A stretch of 49,174 nucleotides of DNA from Arthrobacter silvisoli (GTDB taxonomy: Bacteria > Actinomycetota > Actinomycetes > Actinomycetales > Micrococcaceae), in contig NZ_QRCU01000071.1 in NCBI RefSeq assembly GCF_003369445.1, positions 1-49,174 on the forward strand. The letters run 5' to 3'. The position numbers and the translations under genes are program-made. Shown here one piece after another: positions 1-9,310 of the stretch. Each line of letters begins with the position of its first letter. Within the stretch, counting starts at the first letter, position 1. The notes under the pieces were generated by a model, which ran no database searches, was not told the origin of the DNA, and was given only the letters and a program-made list of their open reading frames with translations.

Positions 1-128
1 ACACTCAACGCGACAAACCCGAGCACCCGCGGGGCTTGACAGCTATAGAAGGGTCGGCGGAGGGCCGTTGTCTGCGTCTCAGGTGACCATGGCGGAGCCA
101 CTCAAGGCGGGCACAGGGATGTGAGCGG
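1..128. other. Left edge, no supported gene
   Basis: The frame starting at position 2 on the + strand is open to a TGA at 122-124, so a gene entering from the left cannot be excluded. Its translation has no motif I recognise. A TTGACA hexamer lies at about 37-42 but has no convincing -10 partner. I annotate nothing here. Confidence 0.3.
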
Positions 129-1040
129 TCACCGCTCCCGCTGCGGATCTCCTGCGACGGTGCGGGCGGCTTCGACTTCGAGCATCAGCACGCCGTTTTC
201 CTCGACCAGGCGCGGCTGGTAGACGTGGTGCTTGCGCTTGTAGCTGAGGTAGGCGATGCAGCCCTGTGCCGCGGCCATCTTTTCGAGCATGATTTCCGAG
301 CCGGGAACCAGGAGTTGGCCCAGGGTGAGGCCGATGGTGTTTTCCTGGCCGATTTCGTCACCGAGGTTGGTGGTGTCGCGTTCGGCGATGAGTTCGAAGG
401 CACGGACCCAGCGGCCCCAGACGCCCTTGCTTTGCAGGAGGGACGGGCTCTGGCCGACCGGGACGGTGGCTGCGAAATAGCGGGTGTTGAAGCGGCGGTG
501 CGCGAAGTCCGGGCTGAGCCAGTTGACCAGCGGCTTGAGCAGGTCCGTGCGCAGGGACAGACCGCGCTTGGCCAGGACGTCGGTGAAAGACTTGTCCTGG
601 TTGGCCACGGCTTCGCGGGCCTTCATCCATTCCGGAGTGGACGTCGCTTCGACCGTGGTGGACAGGTCCGGCCCCGCGAGGAGGACTCCGGTTTCTTCGA
701 ACAGTTCGCGGATGGCTCCCACCACGTGGCGGCGGGCCAGCCCGACGTCGGTGGTTCCGAGCGTCTCGGCCCACTGCTGGGGCGAGGGGCCCAGCCAGCC
801 GAGGGCGTCGTCGTCGCTCGCGTCCAGTGAGCCGCCCGGGAAGGCGACCACGCCCAGCGGGGAGGTCCCCGGACGGTAGCCCATCCAGGTCTCCAAGCCG
901 CCGGGAGCGTCACGGAGGAGGACTACTGATGATGCGTATCGCGCGGCGCGGGGACTCCGTTCGCCGAGCTGGAGCCAGTTGCGTGCTGCCCCCTCGAGTT
1001 CAGGGGGCAACACGAACAGGCGTCGGGCTAGCTGAGGCAA
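129..1040 (-). CDS. Nudix hydrolase family protein
   Basis: A 303-residue protein with a Nudix box: a GGSLD segment in the first third, followed after an insertion by the RELFEETGV helix that binds the catalytic metal. Nudix enzymes hydrolyse nucleoside diphosphates linked to another moiety. The long insertion inside the box and the large C-terminal part match actinobacterial housekeeping Nudix proteins of unknown substrate. The start is a TTG at 1040, with AAGGAAC about eleven bases upstream; an in-frame GTG at 1013 has no ribosome site. It is the last gene of a minus-strand run with RidA and the DUF4177 gene (34-base gap to RidA). Family certain, substrate unknown. Confidence 0.85.
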   Translation of the reverse strand: MPQLARRLFVLPPELEGAARNWLQLGERSPRAARYASSVVLLRDAPGGLETWMGYRPGTSPLGVVAFPGGSLDASDDDALGWLGPSPQQWAETLGTTDVGLARRHVVGAIRELFEETGVLLAGPDLSTTVEATSTPEWMKAREAVANQDKSFTDVLAKRGLSLRTDLLKPLVNWLSPDFAHRRFNTRYFAATVPVGQSPSLLQSKGVWGRWVRAFELIAERDTTNLGDEIGQENTIGLTLGQLLVPGSEIMLEKMAAAQGCIAYLSYKRKHHVYQPRLVEENGVLMLEVEAARTVAGDPQRER

Positions 1041-1074
1041 TTGCTTTGACCGGTTCCTTGCTTGGCTTCGGCGA

Positions 1075-1611
1075 TCAGCTGAATTCGGCGATCAGTTCGA
1101 CCTCAACGGGAGAGTCGAGCGGCAGGACCGCAACGCCGACGGCGGAGCGTGCGTGGATGCCAGCGTCGCCGAAGACCTTGCCCAGGAGCTCGGAGGCACC
1201 GTTGATGACGGCCGGCTGGCCGGTGAAGGACGGGTCGGAGGCAACGAAGCCGACCACTTTGACGATCCGGGTGACGCGGTCGAGGTCGCCGATGACGCTC
1301 TTGACCGCGGCGAGGGCGTTGATGGCACACACTTCGGCGTAAACCTTGGCGTCTTCCGGGGCAATGGTGGCTTCCTCGGACTGGCCTTCGTCGCCGGTGG
1401 AGACCTTGCCCGTAGCTGGGAGTTTGCCATTAACGAAGGGCAGCTGGCCGGAGGTGTAGACGTAGTTGCCGGAGACGACCGCCGGGACGTAGGCGGCCAC
1501 CGGTGCTGCCACCTCCGGGAGGACGAGGCCAAGCTCTGCGAGGCGCTGCTCGACGGCGGATGCCGGGGCCGTGGTTTCCGCGCCAGACGTGGTTTCTGCG
1601 GGGCTTGTCAT
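1075..1611 (-). CDS. RidA family protein (YjgF/YER057c/UK114)
   Basis: A 178-residue RidA-fold protein. Family members deaminate reactive enamine/imine intermediates released by PLP enzymes; others have divergent roles. Features seen: a Thr/Ala-rich N-terminal extension of about 20 residues, the core segment YVYTSGQLPF, and a C-terminal GVAVLPLDSPVEVELIAEF strand where the usual family ends V-E-I/V-E-A. The classic Arg of active RidA (CxxR near the C-terminus) is not evident, since IHARSAVGVAVL takes its place, so deaminase activity is uncertain. The ATG at 1611 lies two bases after the stop of the DUF4177 gene, so the two are probably cotranscribed and translationally coupled. Confidence 0.85.
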   Translation of the reverse strand: MTSPAETTSGAETTAPASAVEQRLAELGLVLPEVAAPVAAYVPAVVSGNYVYTSGQLPFVNGKLPATGKVSTGDEGQSEEATIAPEDAKVYAEVCAINALAAVKSVIGDLDRVTRIVKVVGFVASDPSFTGQPAVINGASELLGKVFGDAGIHARSAVGVAVLPLDSPVEVELIAEFS

Positions 1612-1613
1612 AG

Positions 1614-1769
1614 TTACTGCTTCTCCCTCTTAAGGTAGGCGACCAGACCATTTCCATCGGGGCCGGTGACTACCTGGACAAGTTCCCAGCCGTCCTCGCC
1701 CCAGGTGTCGAGGATCTGTTTCGTGGCGTGAATAATGAGCGGAATCGTCGCGTACTCCCATTTGGTCAT
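1614..1769 (-). CDS. DUF4177-type small protein
   Basis: A 51-residue protein beginning MTKWEYATIP and containing the DTWGEDGWELVQVV segment typical of DUF4177 proteins (aromatic N-terminal strand, then a G-x-x-GWE-L-V strand). Function unknown. I chose the ATG at 1769 because the family starts there; the longer open frame upstream overlaps the divergent PBP gene and has no homologous look. It opens the DUF4177-RidA-Nudix run. Only 37 bases separate it from the divergent PBP start, so the two promoters must overlap each other or the neighbouring coding sequence. Confidence 0.8.
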   Translation of the reverse strand: MTKWEYATIPLIIHATKQILDTWGEDGWELVQVVTGPDGNGLVAYLKREKQ

Positions 1770-1806
1770 GAGAGAAAGCGTAGCCCTTGCCGGTAAAGTG
1801 GAAAAC

Positions 1807-4089
1807 ATGGTGACTCGCAAGAACCCCATATTCGATACTGCCACCACTCTGGGAAAGATCATCGCATTCCTCGGCGTGAGTGCCGTTTGCGGTGTCCTGG
1901 TGGCAGGTCTGCTGGTCCCCGCGGCCGCCCTTTCGGGCAGCACGGCCAGCGGCTCGATCCAGTTCTTTGACACGCTGCCGGCGGAGCTCCAGGTGAACCC
2001 GCCCAGCCAGTCCACCACCATCCTGGCCAGTGACGGTTCCAAGATCGCCTCGATCTACAAGGAGAACCGCACCCGGGTGCCGCTGGACCAGATGAGTCCC
2101 TACATCAAGGACGCCATTGTTGCGGTGGAAGACAGCCGCTTCTACGAGCACGGCGGTATCGACACCACCGGCATCCTGCGTGCCGTGGTCAGCACCGCCC
2201 GCGGCCAGAAGCAGGGCGCGTCCACCATCACGCAGCAGTACGTGAACAACGTCATCAACGAGTCCCTCGTCTCCCAGGGCAAGGATGCCGACGTCAAGCT
2301 CAACGGCGTCAACAAGGGTGTCGGTGACAAACTGCGCGAAATGAAGCTCGCGATCGCCCTGGAGAAGAAGTTCTCCAAGGAGCAGATCCTCGAGGGCTAC
2401 CTCAACATCGTTTTCTTCAACCGGGACGCCTACGGCATCGAAGCCGCCTCCCGGTTCTTCTTCAGCACCACCGCCAAGAACCTCACCCTTCCCCAGGCGG
2501 CGCTCCTGGCCGGTGTGGTCAACAGCCCGTCCTACTACGACCCCATCACGAATCCGGACCACGCCAAGTCCCGCCGCGACCTCGTCCTGCAGCTCATGCT
2601 GAACCAGGGGAAGATCAAGAAGGCCGACTACGACAAGGCCGTGGCCACGCCGGTCAAAACGAAGATCACCCCGGCCCGCCAGGGTTGTGCCTACGCCACC
2701 TCCGCGCCGTACTTCTGTGACTATGTGCTGCACCTGCTGCTGAACAACCCGGCCTACGGCGCCACTCCTGATGAGCGCACCAACCGGGTCATGCGTGGCG
2801 GCCTGACCATCAAGACCACCCTGGACCCCAAGGCCCAGGCTGTGGCCCAGGAGCAGGTGAACGCTTCCGCCGGCGCCAACCCGGACAAGTGGGGTGCCTC
2901 CCTGGTTTCGGTGCAGCCGAAGACCGGCAAGATCATCTCCATGGCCCAGAACACGGTGTGGCTGCCTTCACCGGGCAAGTTCCAGGCTGAACAGAACTTC
3001 AACGTGGACGTCCTGGATGCGAACGGCAATGACCTCAACGGCCTGGGCGGTTTCCAGACCGGTTCCACCATGAAGCCCTTCACCTTCGCGGAGTGGCTCA
3101 ACGAGGGCAAGTCGATGAACGACACGGTCAACGCCGCGGTCCGCAAGTACCCCATCGACTTCCCGTGGCGGAACACCTGCTCCACGCCAACCACCGGCTG
3201 GTATGACAGCAACGTCGAGGGCAGCAACGACCTGCAGAACGCCGAAGAGGGCTACTACCGCCCGATGAGCGTGCTGTACGGCCTGATGAACTCCATCAAC
3301 ACCGCAACCTTCGCTTCAGCCTCCCAGTTGGACCTCTGCGGTATCCAGAAGATCGTGGACGCCGCGGGCATCCACGAGGGCCTGCCCGCCCGGGGCAAGG
3401 ACGGAAAGGTCACCGATCCGCACCCGCAGATCCCGATGACCACGCTGGCCAACCTCCTGGGATCCCGCCAGACGGCACCGCTGACCATGGCCAGTGCTTT
3501 CGCCACTTTCTCGAACGACGGCCGCTACTGCGAGCCGATCGCCATCGAATCCGTCACCGATTCATCCGGCAACAAGCTTCCGGCGCAGTCCAGCAACTGC
3601 CGGGACGCGATCTCCCCGGAAGTTGCCCACGGCGTCAGCAAGGCCCTCCAGGAGGTGCTGAACAAGGGTTCGGGCTTCTGGATCCAGCCCCGCATTTCCA
3701 CAAGTACCACCTTCCCCGTTGCCGCCAAGACCGGTACCAACAACTCCAACGGCTCCACCTGGGTGGTTGGCTACACCACGGGCCTGGCCACAGCTTCCTG
3801 GTTCGGCGATCCGCTCGGCGATCAGCAGCGCTACGGCCGCAACATCACCATCAACGGCAAGTTCTATTCGAACATCGACGGGTACATGATCGCCGGCCCG
3901 CAGTTCGCCAACTACATGCTGCAGGTGGCCCCGCGCTACGGAACGGACCCGTTCCCGGAACCGCCGTCCAACCTGAGCTACGTGGCCCCGGCGCCGACTC
4001 CCACCAAGGAAACCAAGGGCGGTACGAAGAGCGGCGACACTGGTTCCAGCCCAAGTCCCACCTCGGGCAACAAGGGCAAACGACCCTAA
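1807..4089 (+). CDS. Bifunctional penicillin-binding protein (glycosyltransferase 51 + transpeptidase)
   Basis: Class A PBP of 760 residues that polymerises and cross-links peptidoglycan outside the membrane. In order: a short cytoplasmic N-terminus; one membrane anchor (about residues 15-40); a GT51 domain with the catalytic Glu in EDSRFYEH (E108-D109) and GASTITQQYV; a transpeptidase domain with active-site SxxK at S420-K423 (GSTMKPF), SIN at 496-498 and KTG at 641-643; and a Pro/Thr/Lys-rich tail. All catalytic motifs are intact. I place the start at the ATG at 1807; in-frame ATGs at 1735 and 1768 lie inside the divergent DUF4177 gene and would add residues unlike a signal anchor. The metallophosphoesterase follows after 13 bases. 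Confidence 0.93.
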   Translation: MVTRKNPIFDTATTLGKIIAFLGVSAVCGVLVAGLLVPAAALSGSTASGSIQFFDTLPAELQVNPPSQSTTILASDGSKIASIYKENRTRVPLDQMSPYIKDAIVAVEDSRFYEHGGIDTTGILRAVVSTARGQKQGASTITQQYVNNVINESLVSQGKDADVKLNGVNKGVGDKLREMKLAIALEKKFSKEQILEGYLNIVFFNRDAYGIEAASRFFFSTTAKNLTLPQAALLAGVVNSPSYYDPITNPDHAKSRRDLVLQLMLNQGKIKKADYDKAVATPVKTKITPARQGCAYATSAPYFCDYVLHLLLNNPAYGATPDERTNRVMRGGLTIKTTLDPKAQAVAQEQVNASAGANPDKWGASLVSVQPKTGKIISMAQNTVWLPSPGKFQAEQNFNVDVLDANGNDLNGLGGFQTGSTMKPFTFAEWLNEGKSMNDTVNAAVRKYPIDFPWRNTCSTPTTGWYDSNVEGSNDLQNAEEGYYRPMSVLYGLMNSINTATFASASQLDLCGIQKIVDAAGIHEGLPARGKDGKVTDPHPQIPMTTLANLLGSRQTAPLTMASAFATFSNDGRYCEPIAIESVTDSSGNKLPAQSSNCRDAISPEVAHGVSKALQEVLNKGSGFWIQPRISTSTTFPVAAKTGTNNSNGSTWVVGYTTGLATASWFGDPLGDQQRYGRNITINGKFYSNIDGYMIAGPQFANYMLQVAPRYGTDPFPEPPSNLSYVAPAPTPTKETKGGTKSGDTGSSPSPTSGNKGKRP

Positions 4090-4102
4090 GGACAAATGAT
4101 TG

Positions 4103-5050
4103 ATGACCGCCCAAGGACATCTGGCAGGCCGCGTTCGTGACTTCGGACGCGGCCTTGCCGTCACTGCAGCCGTCGGAGCCGCGGCGGGCGCGGCTGCCGC
4201 CGCCTACGGATGGTGGGAGAAGGACCAGTTCACCCTGCGTGAGGAAACCCTTCCGATCCTCCCCGCCGGCTCCGCGTCGATGCGGGTGCTCCACCTGAGC
4301 GACATCCATTTTGTGCCCGGCCAAAACAAGAAGGCGGCCTGGCTCCTGTCCCTGGCTGACCTGAAGCCGGACCTCGTGGTGAACACCGGAGACAACCTCA
4401 GCCACCCCAAGGCCATCGACCCGTTGCTCGAGGCCCTTCGCCCCCTGCTGGCGCTGCCCGGCGTGTTCGTCCCCGGGTCCAACGACTACTACGCACCCAC
4501 CTTGAAGAACCCGCTCAGCTATTTCCAGGGCCCCAGCCGGCTCCGCAAAGACCCCATCAAGCTGGACTGGCCCAGGCTGCGCTCCGGCTTCGGGATGTCC
4601 GGCTGGATCGACCTGACCAACCGGCACCAGTCGCTTCCGCTCAACGGTGTCCGCCTGGACTTCTCCGGCGTCGACGATCCGCACCTCAAGCGCGAACGTT
4701 ATGCCGGTTGGCCGCGCGGCACCGCAGGGCAGGACAAGCGCCCGCACCTGCGCGTGGCCGTCATCCACGCGCCGTACCAGCGCGTACTGGACCATTTCAC
4801 CGAGGCCGACGCGGACCTGATCCTGGCCGGCCATACCCACGGCGGGCAGGTCTGCATCCCCGGCTACGGTGCCCTCGTCGCCAATTGCGACCTGCCCACC
4901 TGGCGCGCCCGCGGCCTGAACGACTGGGAAAGCAACGGACGTACGACGCCGGTCAATGTCTCCGGCGGGATCGGCACCTCGCGCTACGCGCCGGTGCGGA
5001 TCGCTTGCCGCCCGGAGGCCGTGCTGCTGACGCTGAGCGCGCAGGCGTAG
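4103..5050 (+). CDS. Membrane-anchored metallophosphoesterase
   Basis: A 315-residue calcineurin-like phosphoesterase. An Ala-rich hydrophobic segment near residues 17-35 should anchor it with the catalytic domain outside or at the membrane. Metal-binding motifs in order: LSDIHF, NTGDN, GSNDYY (the usual GNHD is GSND here) and AGHTHGGQ. This is the YkuE/YaeI-like branch; substrates in this branch are poorly known. ATG at 4103 has AAGGA eleven bases upstream; a TTG directly before it is an alternative. It sits 13 bases after the PBP, so an envelope role is inferred. A strong hairpin follows the gene. Confidence 0.88.
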   Translation: MTAQGHLAGRVRDFGRGLAVTAAVGAAAGAAAAAYGWWEKDQFTLREETLPILPAGSASMRVLHLSDIHFVPGQNKKAAWLLSLADLKPDLVVNTGDNLSHPKAIDPLLEALRPLLALPGVFVPGSNDYYAPTLKNPLSYFQGPSRLRKDPIKLDWPRLRSGFGMSGWIDLTNRHQSLPLNGVRLDFSGVDDPHLKRERYAGWPRGTAGQDKRPHLRVAVIHAPYQRVLDHFTEADADLILAGHTHGGQVCIPGYGALVANCDLPTWRARGLNDWESNGRTTPVNVSGGIGTSRYAPVRIACRPEAVLLTLSAQA

Positions 5051-5073
5051 GCGTAGGCGTAGCGATACCGAAA

Positions 5074-5107
5074 GAATGCCGTCCCCGGAATACCGGGGAC
5101 GGCATTC
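5074..5107 (+). terminator. Hairpin terminator after PBP-metallophosphoesterase operon
   Basis: A perfect 15-bp stem (GAATGCCGTCCCCGG and its complement) with a four-base AATA loop, 24 bases after the stop. It is followed by GGGTTTC and not a clean T run. Confidence 0.8.
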
Positions 5108-5137
5108 GGGTTTCACCCGATGATCCGTCCCTTGAGC

Positions 5138-5165
5138 TGACGGATCGCGAGATGACGGATCGCGA
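5138..5165. repeat. 13-bp direct repeat upstream of ABC exporter
   Basis: TGACGGATCGCGA occurs at 5138-5150 and again at 5153-5165, a 15-base period. ATGATCCGTC at 5120-5129 is a partial inverted copy. The repeat lies about 125 bases before the ABC exporter start and could be a regulator site. No adjacent regulator gene is present. Confidence 0.5.
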
Positions 5166-5287
5166 TAAGTGGTAAAACATTTCACCACCCCTCGCATTTT
5201 CCTGTGAAGGGAATCACGCATGGCATAGGGTAGTTGCTGTAGGAAACCACCTCCGCCGTCTGAAGATCCAGCTGTTGAGAAGCGGGC

Positions 5288-7102
5288 ATGTCCAAGCAAA
5301 CGTCGTTCTTTACCTCCATCAAGCGCCTCTACCCCCATGTCAGGCCGATCATCCCGCGGCTTTTCATGGGCCTGCTCAGCGCGCTGCTTGCCAGCGTGGT
5401 GGCCCTGGCCATCCCGCAGGTCCTCCGGGTCCTGGTCAATGACTTCCTCAAGCCCGGCGGTGCGGGAAGCGCGGTGTGGATTTCCGCCGTCGTGATCCTG
5501 GTGCTCGGCATTGCCGAGGCCGGACTGGTGGCGCTCCGCCGCCAGTTCGTCATCAACCCGGCCACCACAGTGGAAACCCGTATGCGGGTCTCGCTGTACG
5601 GCCACCTGCAGGACCTCACCGTGTCGTTCCACGACCGCTGGGGCTCGGGGCAGCTGCTGTCGCGGGCCATGAGCGACCTGAACTTCCTGCGCCGCTGGAT
5701 GGCCTTCGGCGCGATCATGCTGGTGGTCACCACCCTGACCGTAGCGATCGGCGTCTGCGTCATGTTCACCATGAGCTGGCAACTGGCGCTGATCTTCCTG
5801 GCCGCGGCCCTGCCGATCATGGTCTTCTCCTTCCGCTTCCGGCGCCGCTTCAGCCTGGTGGCACGCCTCAGCCAGGACCAGGCCGGCGACCTCGCCACCA
5901 CCGTGGAGGAATCCGTCCACGGCATCCGCGTGCTCAAGGCCTTCGGCCGCAGCCGCGAAGCGCTGGAAAACTTCAACGGCCAGGCCGAGGAGCTCCGGCA
6001 GACCGAGATCGCCAAGGCCAAGCAGCAGGCGGAGTTCAGCCTGGTGGTGAACCTGCTGCCTGAACTGGCGCTCGGCGTCGGCCTGGTGGCCGGCATCCTG
6101 TTGGCCTCCACCGGTGAACTGAGCATCGGCTCCCTCGTGGCGTTCTTCGCTACCGCGGCCGTGGTGGCTGCGCCGGTGGAATTCTCCGGGATGCTGCTCG
6201 CGATGGCGCTGACCGCCAAGACCGCCCTGGACCGGCATTTCGAGGTCATGGACACCGCGAACACCATCACCAGCCCGGACGCCCCGCAGTCGCCTCGTGA
6301 ACTGCGCGGCGGCTTGCGCTTCGAGCACGCCTCCTTCGCGTTCGACGACGGCGGCCCCTTGCTGCACGACATCACCCTGGACATCCGCCCGGGCGAGACG
6401 ATGGCCCTGGTGGGCGTGACCGGCAGCGGCAAGAGCGCCCTGCTCCAGCTCGTCCCGCGCCTCTACGACGCTACGGGCGGCGCCGTGCGGATCGACGGCG
6501 TGGACGTGCGGGACTTCGGCGTGGAGGAACTGCGGACCATGGTGGCCGTGGCCTTCGAAGACACCACCCTCTTTTCCAGCTCCGTGCGGGAGAACGTGCT
6601 GCTCGGAGCGCCCGAGCCTTCGGACGCCGCCCTGGAGGAGGCGCTGGACGTCGCCCAGGCGCACTTCGCCTACTCCCTGCCCGACGGCGTGGACACCCTG
6701 ATCGGCGAGGAAGGGCTCAGCCTGTCCGGCGGACAGCGGCAACGTATCGCCCTCGCCCGGGCGATCGCCGCGAAGCCCAAGGTGCTGGTGCTGGACGATC
6801 CGCTCTCAGCCCTCGACGTCAACACAGAGGAACTGGTCGAAGCCCGGCTCCGCGAAGTGCTGCAGGACACCACCACCCTGATCGTCGCGCACCGGCCATC
6901 CACCGTTGCCCTTGCCGACCGGGTGGCGCTGCTCGAGGACGGGCGGATTTCCGACGTCGGGACCCACACCGAACTGCTGGCCCGCAACCCGCACTACCGC
7001 TTCGTCATCGCGAGCCTCGACGAAGGTCCGAAGGACCTGGACAGCCACCTCGAAGACAGCGAACTGGACGAACTCGAAGATGCCGGGGAGGCACGACGAT
7101 GA
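5288..7102 (+). CDS. ABC exporter half-transporter, degenerate-site subunit
   Basis: A 604-residue fused membrane domain (six predicted helices, about residues 20-310) and ATPase domain. ATPase motifs: Walker A GVTGSGKS (376-383), signature LSGGQ (479-483), H-loop H535. Two key residues are altered: the Q-loop position is Glu (E424, in AFEDTTLFS), and the catalytic Glu after Walker B is Asp (VLVLDDP, D503-D504). This is the pattern of the non-hydrolysing site in heterodimeric exporters. The start codon ATG 5288 is preceded by a short GA-rich stretch. The stop overlaps the next gene by four bases (ATGA), which couples translation of the two halves. Substrate unknown; the pair resembles the mycobacterial Rv1273c/Rv1272c type. 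Confidence 0.92.
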   Translation: MSKQTSFFTSIKRLYPHVRPIIPRLFMGLLSALLASVVALAIPQVLRVLVNDFLKPGGAGSAVWISAVVILVLGIAEAGLVALRRQFVINPATTVETRMRVSLYGHLQDLTVSFHDRWGSGQLLSRAMSDLNFLRRWMAFGAIMLVVTTLTVAIGVCVMFTMSWQLALIFLAAALPIMVFSFRFRRRFSLVARLSQDQAGDLATTVEESVHGIRVLKAFGRSREALENFNGQAEELRQTEIAKAKQQAEFSLVVNLLPELALGVGLVAGILLASTGELSIGSLVAFFATAAVVAAPVEFSGMLLAMALTAKTALDRHFEVMDTANTITSPDAPQSPRELRGGLRFEHASFAFDDGGPLLHDITLDIRPGETMALVGVTGSGKSALLQLVPRLYDATGGAVRIDGVDVRDFGVEELRTMVAVAFEDTTLFSSSVRENVLLGAPEPSDAALEEALDVAQAHFAYSLPDGVDTLIGEEGLSLSGGQRQRIALARAIAAKPKVLVLDDPLSALDVNTEELVEARLREVLQDTTTLIVAHRPSTVALADRVALLEDGRISDVGTHTELLARNPHYRFVIASLDEGPKDLDSHLEDSELDELEDAGEARR

Positions 7103-8928
7103 GCACCTTCGGCACCTCCAACGAGGACAACGCCCACCTTAGCCGCACGGACAGCCAGGCTGTGCGGCGGCGCTCGCTCGCGTTGCTGGGTTCCCTGATC
7201 AAGCCCGTGCGGGTCCGTTTCTGGCTCACGCTGGCTATGGTGGTGCTGTCCCAGGCCACCAGGGTGGCAGGCCCGGCCATCATCGCCTTCGGTATCGACC
7301 ATGCCCTGCCCGCCCTGCAGTCGGGCAGCACCGGGCCGCTGCTCCTCGCGGGCGTCCTCTACCTCGCAGCCGCAGTGGCCACGGCAGCACTCACGGCGCT
7401 CTACGTCACCTCCACGGCGCGGCTGAGCCAGGCCATGCTCCTGGACCTCCGCCTGCGGGTATTCCGCCACACCCAGAGGCTCAGCCTCGAGTTCCACGAG
7501 AAATACACCTCGGGCCGCATCATCGCCCGGCAGACCTCGGACCTCGAGGCGCTGCGCGAACTGCTGGATTCGGGCGTCAGTTCCCTTGCCTCCGGCCTGC
7601 TGTTCATGGCCTTCACGGCCATCACGGTCTTCGCCCTCGACTGGCGCAGCGGCCTCATCATGCTCGCCGCCGGGGTGCCCATGTTCTTCCTGGCCCGCTG
7701 GTACCAGAAGCATTCGCAGATCGCCTTCCGGGAGTCCCGGGTGGTGTCGGCACGGCTGATCGTGCACTTTGTTGAGACCATGACCGGCATCCGGGCAGTC
7801 AAGGCCTTCCGCAAGGAGAAGGAGAACGCCCAGCGCTACGGCGAACTCTCCGAGGACTACCGGCGGGCCACGGTCCGCTCGATCAACCTGAACGGCATCT
7901 TCCAGCCGGGCCTGGTGCTGATCGGCAACGTGTGCGTGGCCGTGGTGCTGCTCTTCGGCGGCTTCCGGGTACTCAGCGGGGACCTCGCTGTCGGCGTGCT
8001 GCTGGCCCTGATCCTGTCCACGAAGCGCTTCTTCCAGCCCGTGGACCAGATGGCCATGTTCTACAACTCCTTCCAAAGCGCCCAGGCCGCCCTGGAGAAG
8101 GTGTCCGGCCTGCTGGAGGAGGTTCCCACGGTGCGGCCGCCGAAGAACCCGGTTCCGCTCCCCCGGGCCCGCGGCGAGATCGCTTTCCGCGACGTCGAGT
8201 TCAGCTACGGCGCCGGAACGCTTGTGGTGCCCAGGCTGAACCTGCACATCCCTGCGGGACAGACGGTGGCCCTCGTAGGCCGGACCGGCGCCGGCAAGTC
8301 CACGCTCGCGAAGCTGATCGCCCGCTTCTACGATGTGACCGCAGGTTCCCTGACGCTCGACGGCGTGGAGCTGCGGGATCTCGACGGCAGCGAGCTGCGC
8401 CGCGCCGTCGTCATGGTCACCCAGGAGGCGTTCCTGTTCAGCGGCTCAGTGGCGGACAACATCGCCTTGGGGCGCCCCGACGCCCCGCGGAGTGAGATCG
8501 AGGCGGCCGCCCGCGCCGTCGGCGCCCATGACTTCATCGCGGCCCTGCCCGAGGGCTACGACACGGACGTCAACAAGCGCGGCGGCCGCGTATCGGCAGG
8601 CCAGCGCCAGCTGATCGGCTTTGCGCGCGCGTTCCTCGCGGCACCGGCCGTGCTGATCCTGGACGAGGCCACCTCGTCCCTGGACATCCCGTCGGAGCGG
8701 CTGGTGCAGGCCGGGCTGTCGAGCCTGCTCGCAGGCGGCGGGCAGGACGGGCGGTCCGCACGGACGGCGATCATCATCGCCCACCGCCTGTCCACGGTAG
8801 AATCCGCGGACCGGGTGCTCGTCATCCACGACGGCGAGGTGGTGGAAGACGGCTCTCCCGCCGAACTGATCAGCGGCGGCGGACGTTTCGCCGCCCTGCA
8901 TGGAGCCTGGCGGGAGTCGCTCGTCTAG
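7099..8928 (+). CDS. ABC exporter half-transporter, catalytic subunit
   Basis: A 609-residue partner of the preceding gene with the same layout: six-helix membrane domain, then ATPase. Walker A GRTGAGKS (394-401), Walker B VLILDE with intact catalytic Glu (E523), Q-loop TQEAFLFSG, and H-loop in IIAHRLSTV. Its signature is VSAGQ (498-502) instead of LSGGQ. In the head-to-tail dimer this weak signature would pack against the Walker A/B of the first subunit, so all defects fall in one composite ATP site while the other site is canonical. Start ATG 7099 overlaps the upstream stop. No terminator is obvious before the tRNA 100 bases on. Confidence 0.93.
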   Translation: MSTFGTSNEDNAHLSRTDSQAVRRRSLALLGSLIKPVRVRFWLTLAMVVLSQATRVAGPAIIAFGIDHALPALQSGSTGPLLLAGVLYLAAAVATAALTALYVTSTARLSQAMLLDLRLRVFRHTQRLSLEFHEKYTSGRIIARQTSDLEALRELLDSGVSSLASGLLFMAFTAITVFALDWRSGLIMLAAGVPMFFLARWYQKHSQIAFRESRVVSARLIVHFVETMTGIRAVKAFRKEKENAQRYGELSEDYRRATVRSINLNGIFQPGLVLIGNVCVAVVLLFGGFRVLSGDLAVGVLLALILSTKRFFQPVDQMAMFYNSFQSAQAALEKVSGLLEEVPTVRPPKNPVPLPRARGEIAFRDVEFSYGAGTLVVPRLNLHIPAGQTVALVGRTGAGKSTLAKLIARFYDVTAGSLTLDGVELRDLDGSELRRAVVMVTQEAFLFSGSVADNIALGRPDAPRSEIEAAARAVGAHDFIAALPEGYDTDVNKRGGRVSAGQRQLIGFARAFLAAPAVLILDEATSSLDIPSERLVQAGLSSLLAGGGQDGRSARTAIIIAHRLSTVESADRVLVIHDGEVVEDGSPAELISGGGRFAALHGAWRESLV

Positions 8929-9032
8929 CTGTCCGTGGGGACAAGCCGGGCGAGGCGGAGGGCACCGACCCGTCGATTTCGCATCCGGGGCAGGGATCCG
9001 CTATCCTTGAACACGTTGCTTTGGCAACGGAT

Positions 9033-9109
<77 letters not shown>

Positions 9110-9115
9110 TTTAGA

Positions 9116-9143
9116 GCAGGGCCTTCCATTTGGGAGGCCCTGC
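9116..9143 (+). terminator. Terminator after tRNA-Pro
   Basis: A 12-bp stem, GCAGGGCCTTCC against GGGAGGCCCTGC with one G-U pair, starting seven bases after the tRNA and followed by TTCTTTA. Confidence 0.85.
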
Positions 9144-9253
9144 TTCTTTAAGCAAAACAATTCGCTGCCCGGTTTTTCGCGACCCGCTTTCTCAGCCCGG
9201 CGGAAACATTCCTTTGACCGGTTTTGTATTTGCACTCTGCCCCTCAGAAGGCA

Positions 9254-9295
9254 AAAAAGAAATCACCCCGACGCCCAGTCGCCGGGGTGATTTCT
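9254..9295 (-). terminator. Intrinsic terminator of the repeat-peptide gene
   Basis: On the minus strand GAAATCACCCCG and CGGGGTGATTTC form a perfect 12-bp stem around a 12-base loop, followed directly by six T (A run at 9254-9259 on the + strand). It lies 16 bases after the stop of the small peptide gene, showing that this strand carries a discrete transcript. The rest of 9150-9253 is AT-richer than the surroundings and shows nothing recognisable. Confidence 0.9.
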
Positions 9296-9310
9296 CAAAT
9301 CATTTGATTT

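Noticed and set aside
1614..2042. 142-codon version of the DUF4177 gene
   Set aside because: The extra 91 residues overlap the PBP gene antisense; the family starts at MTKWEY (1769).
3851..6742. 963-codon minus-strand open frame
   Set aside because: It is antisense to the metallophosphoesterase and ABC genes, spans two real genes and an intergenic terminator, and has His/Gln/Gly-rich shadow composition typical of high-GC DNA.
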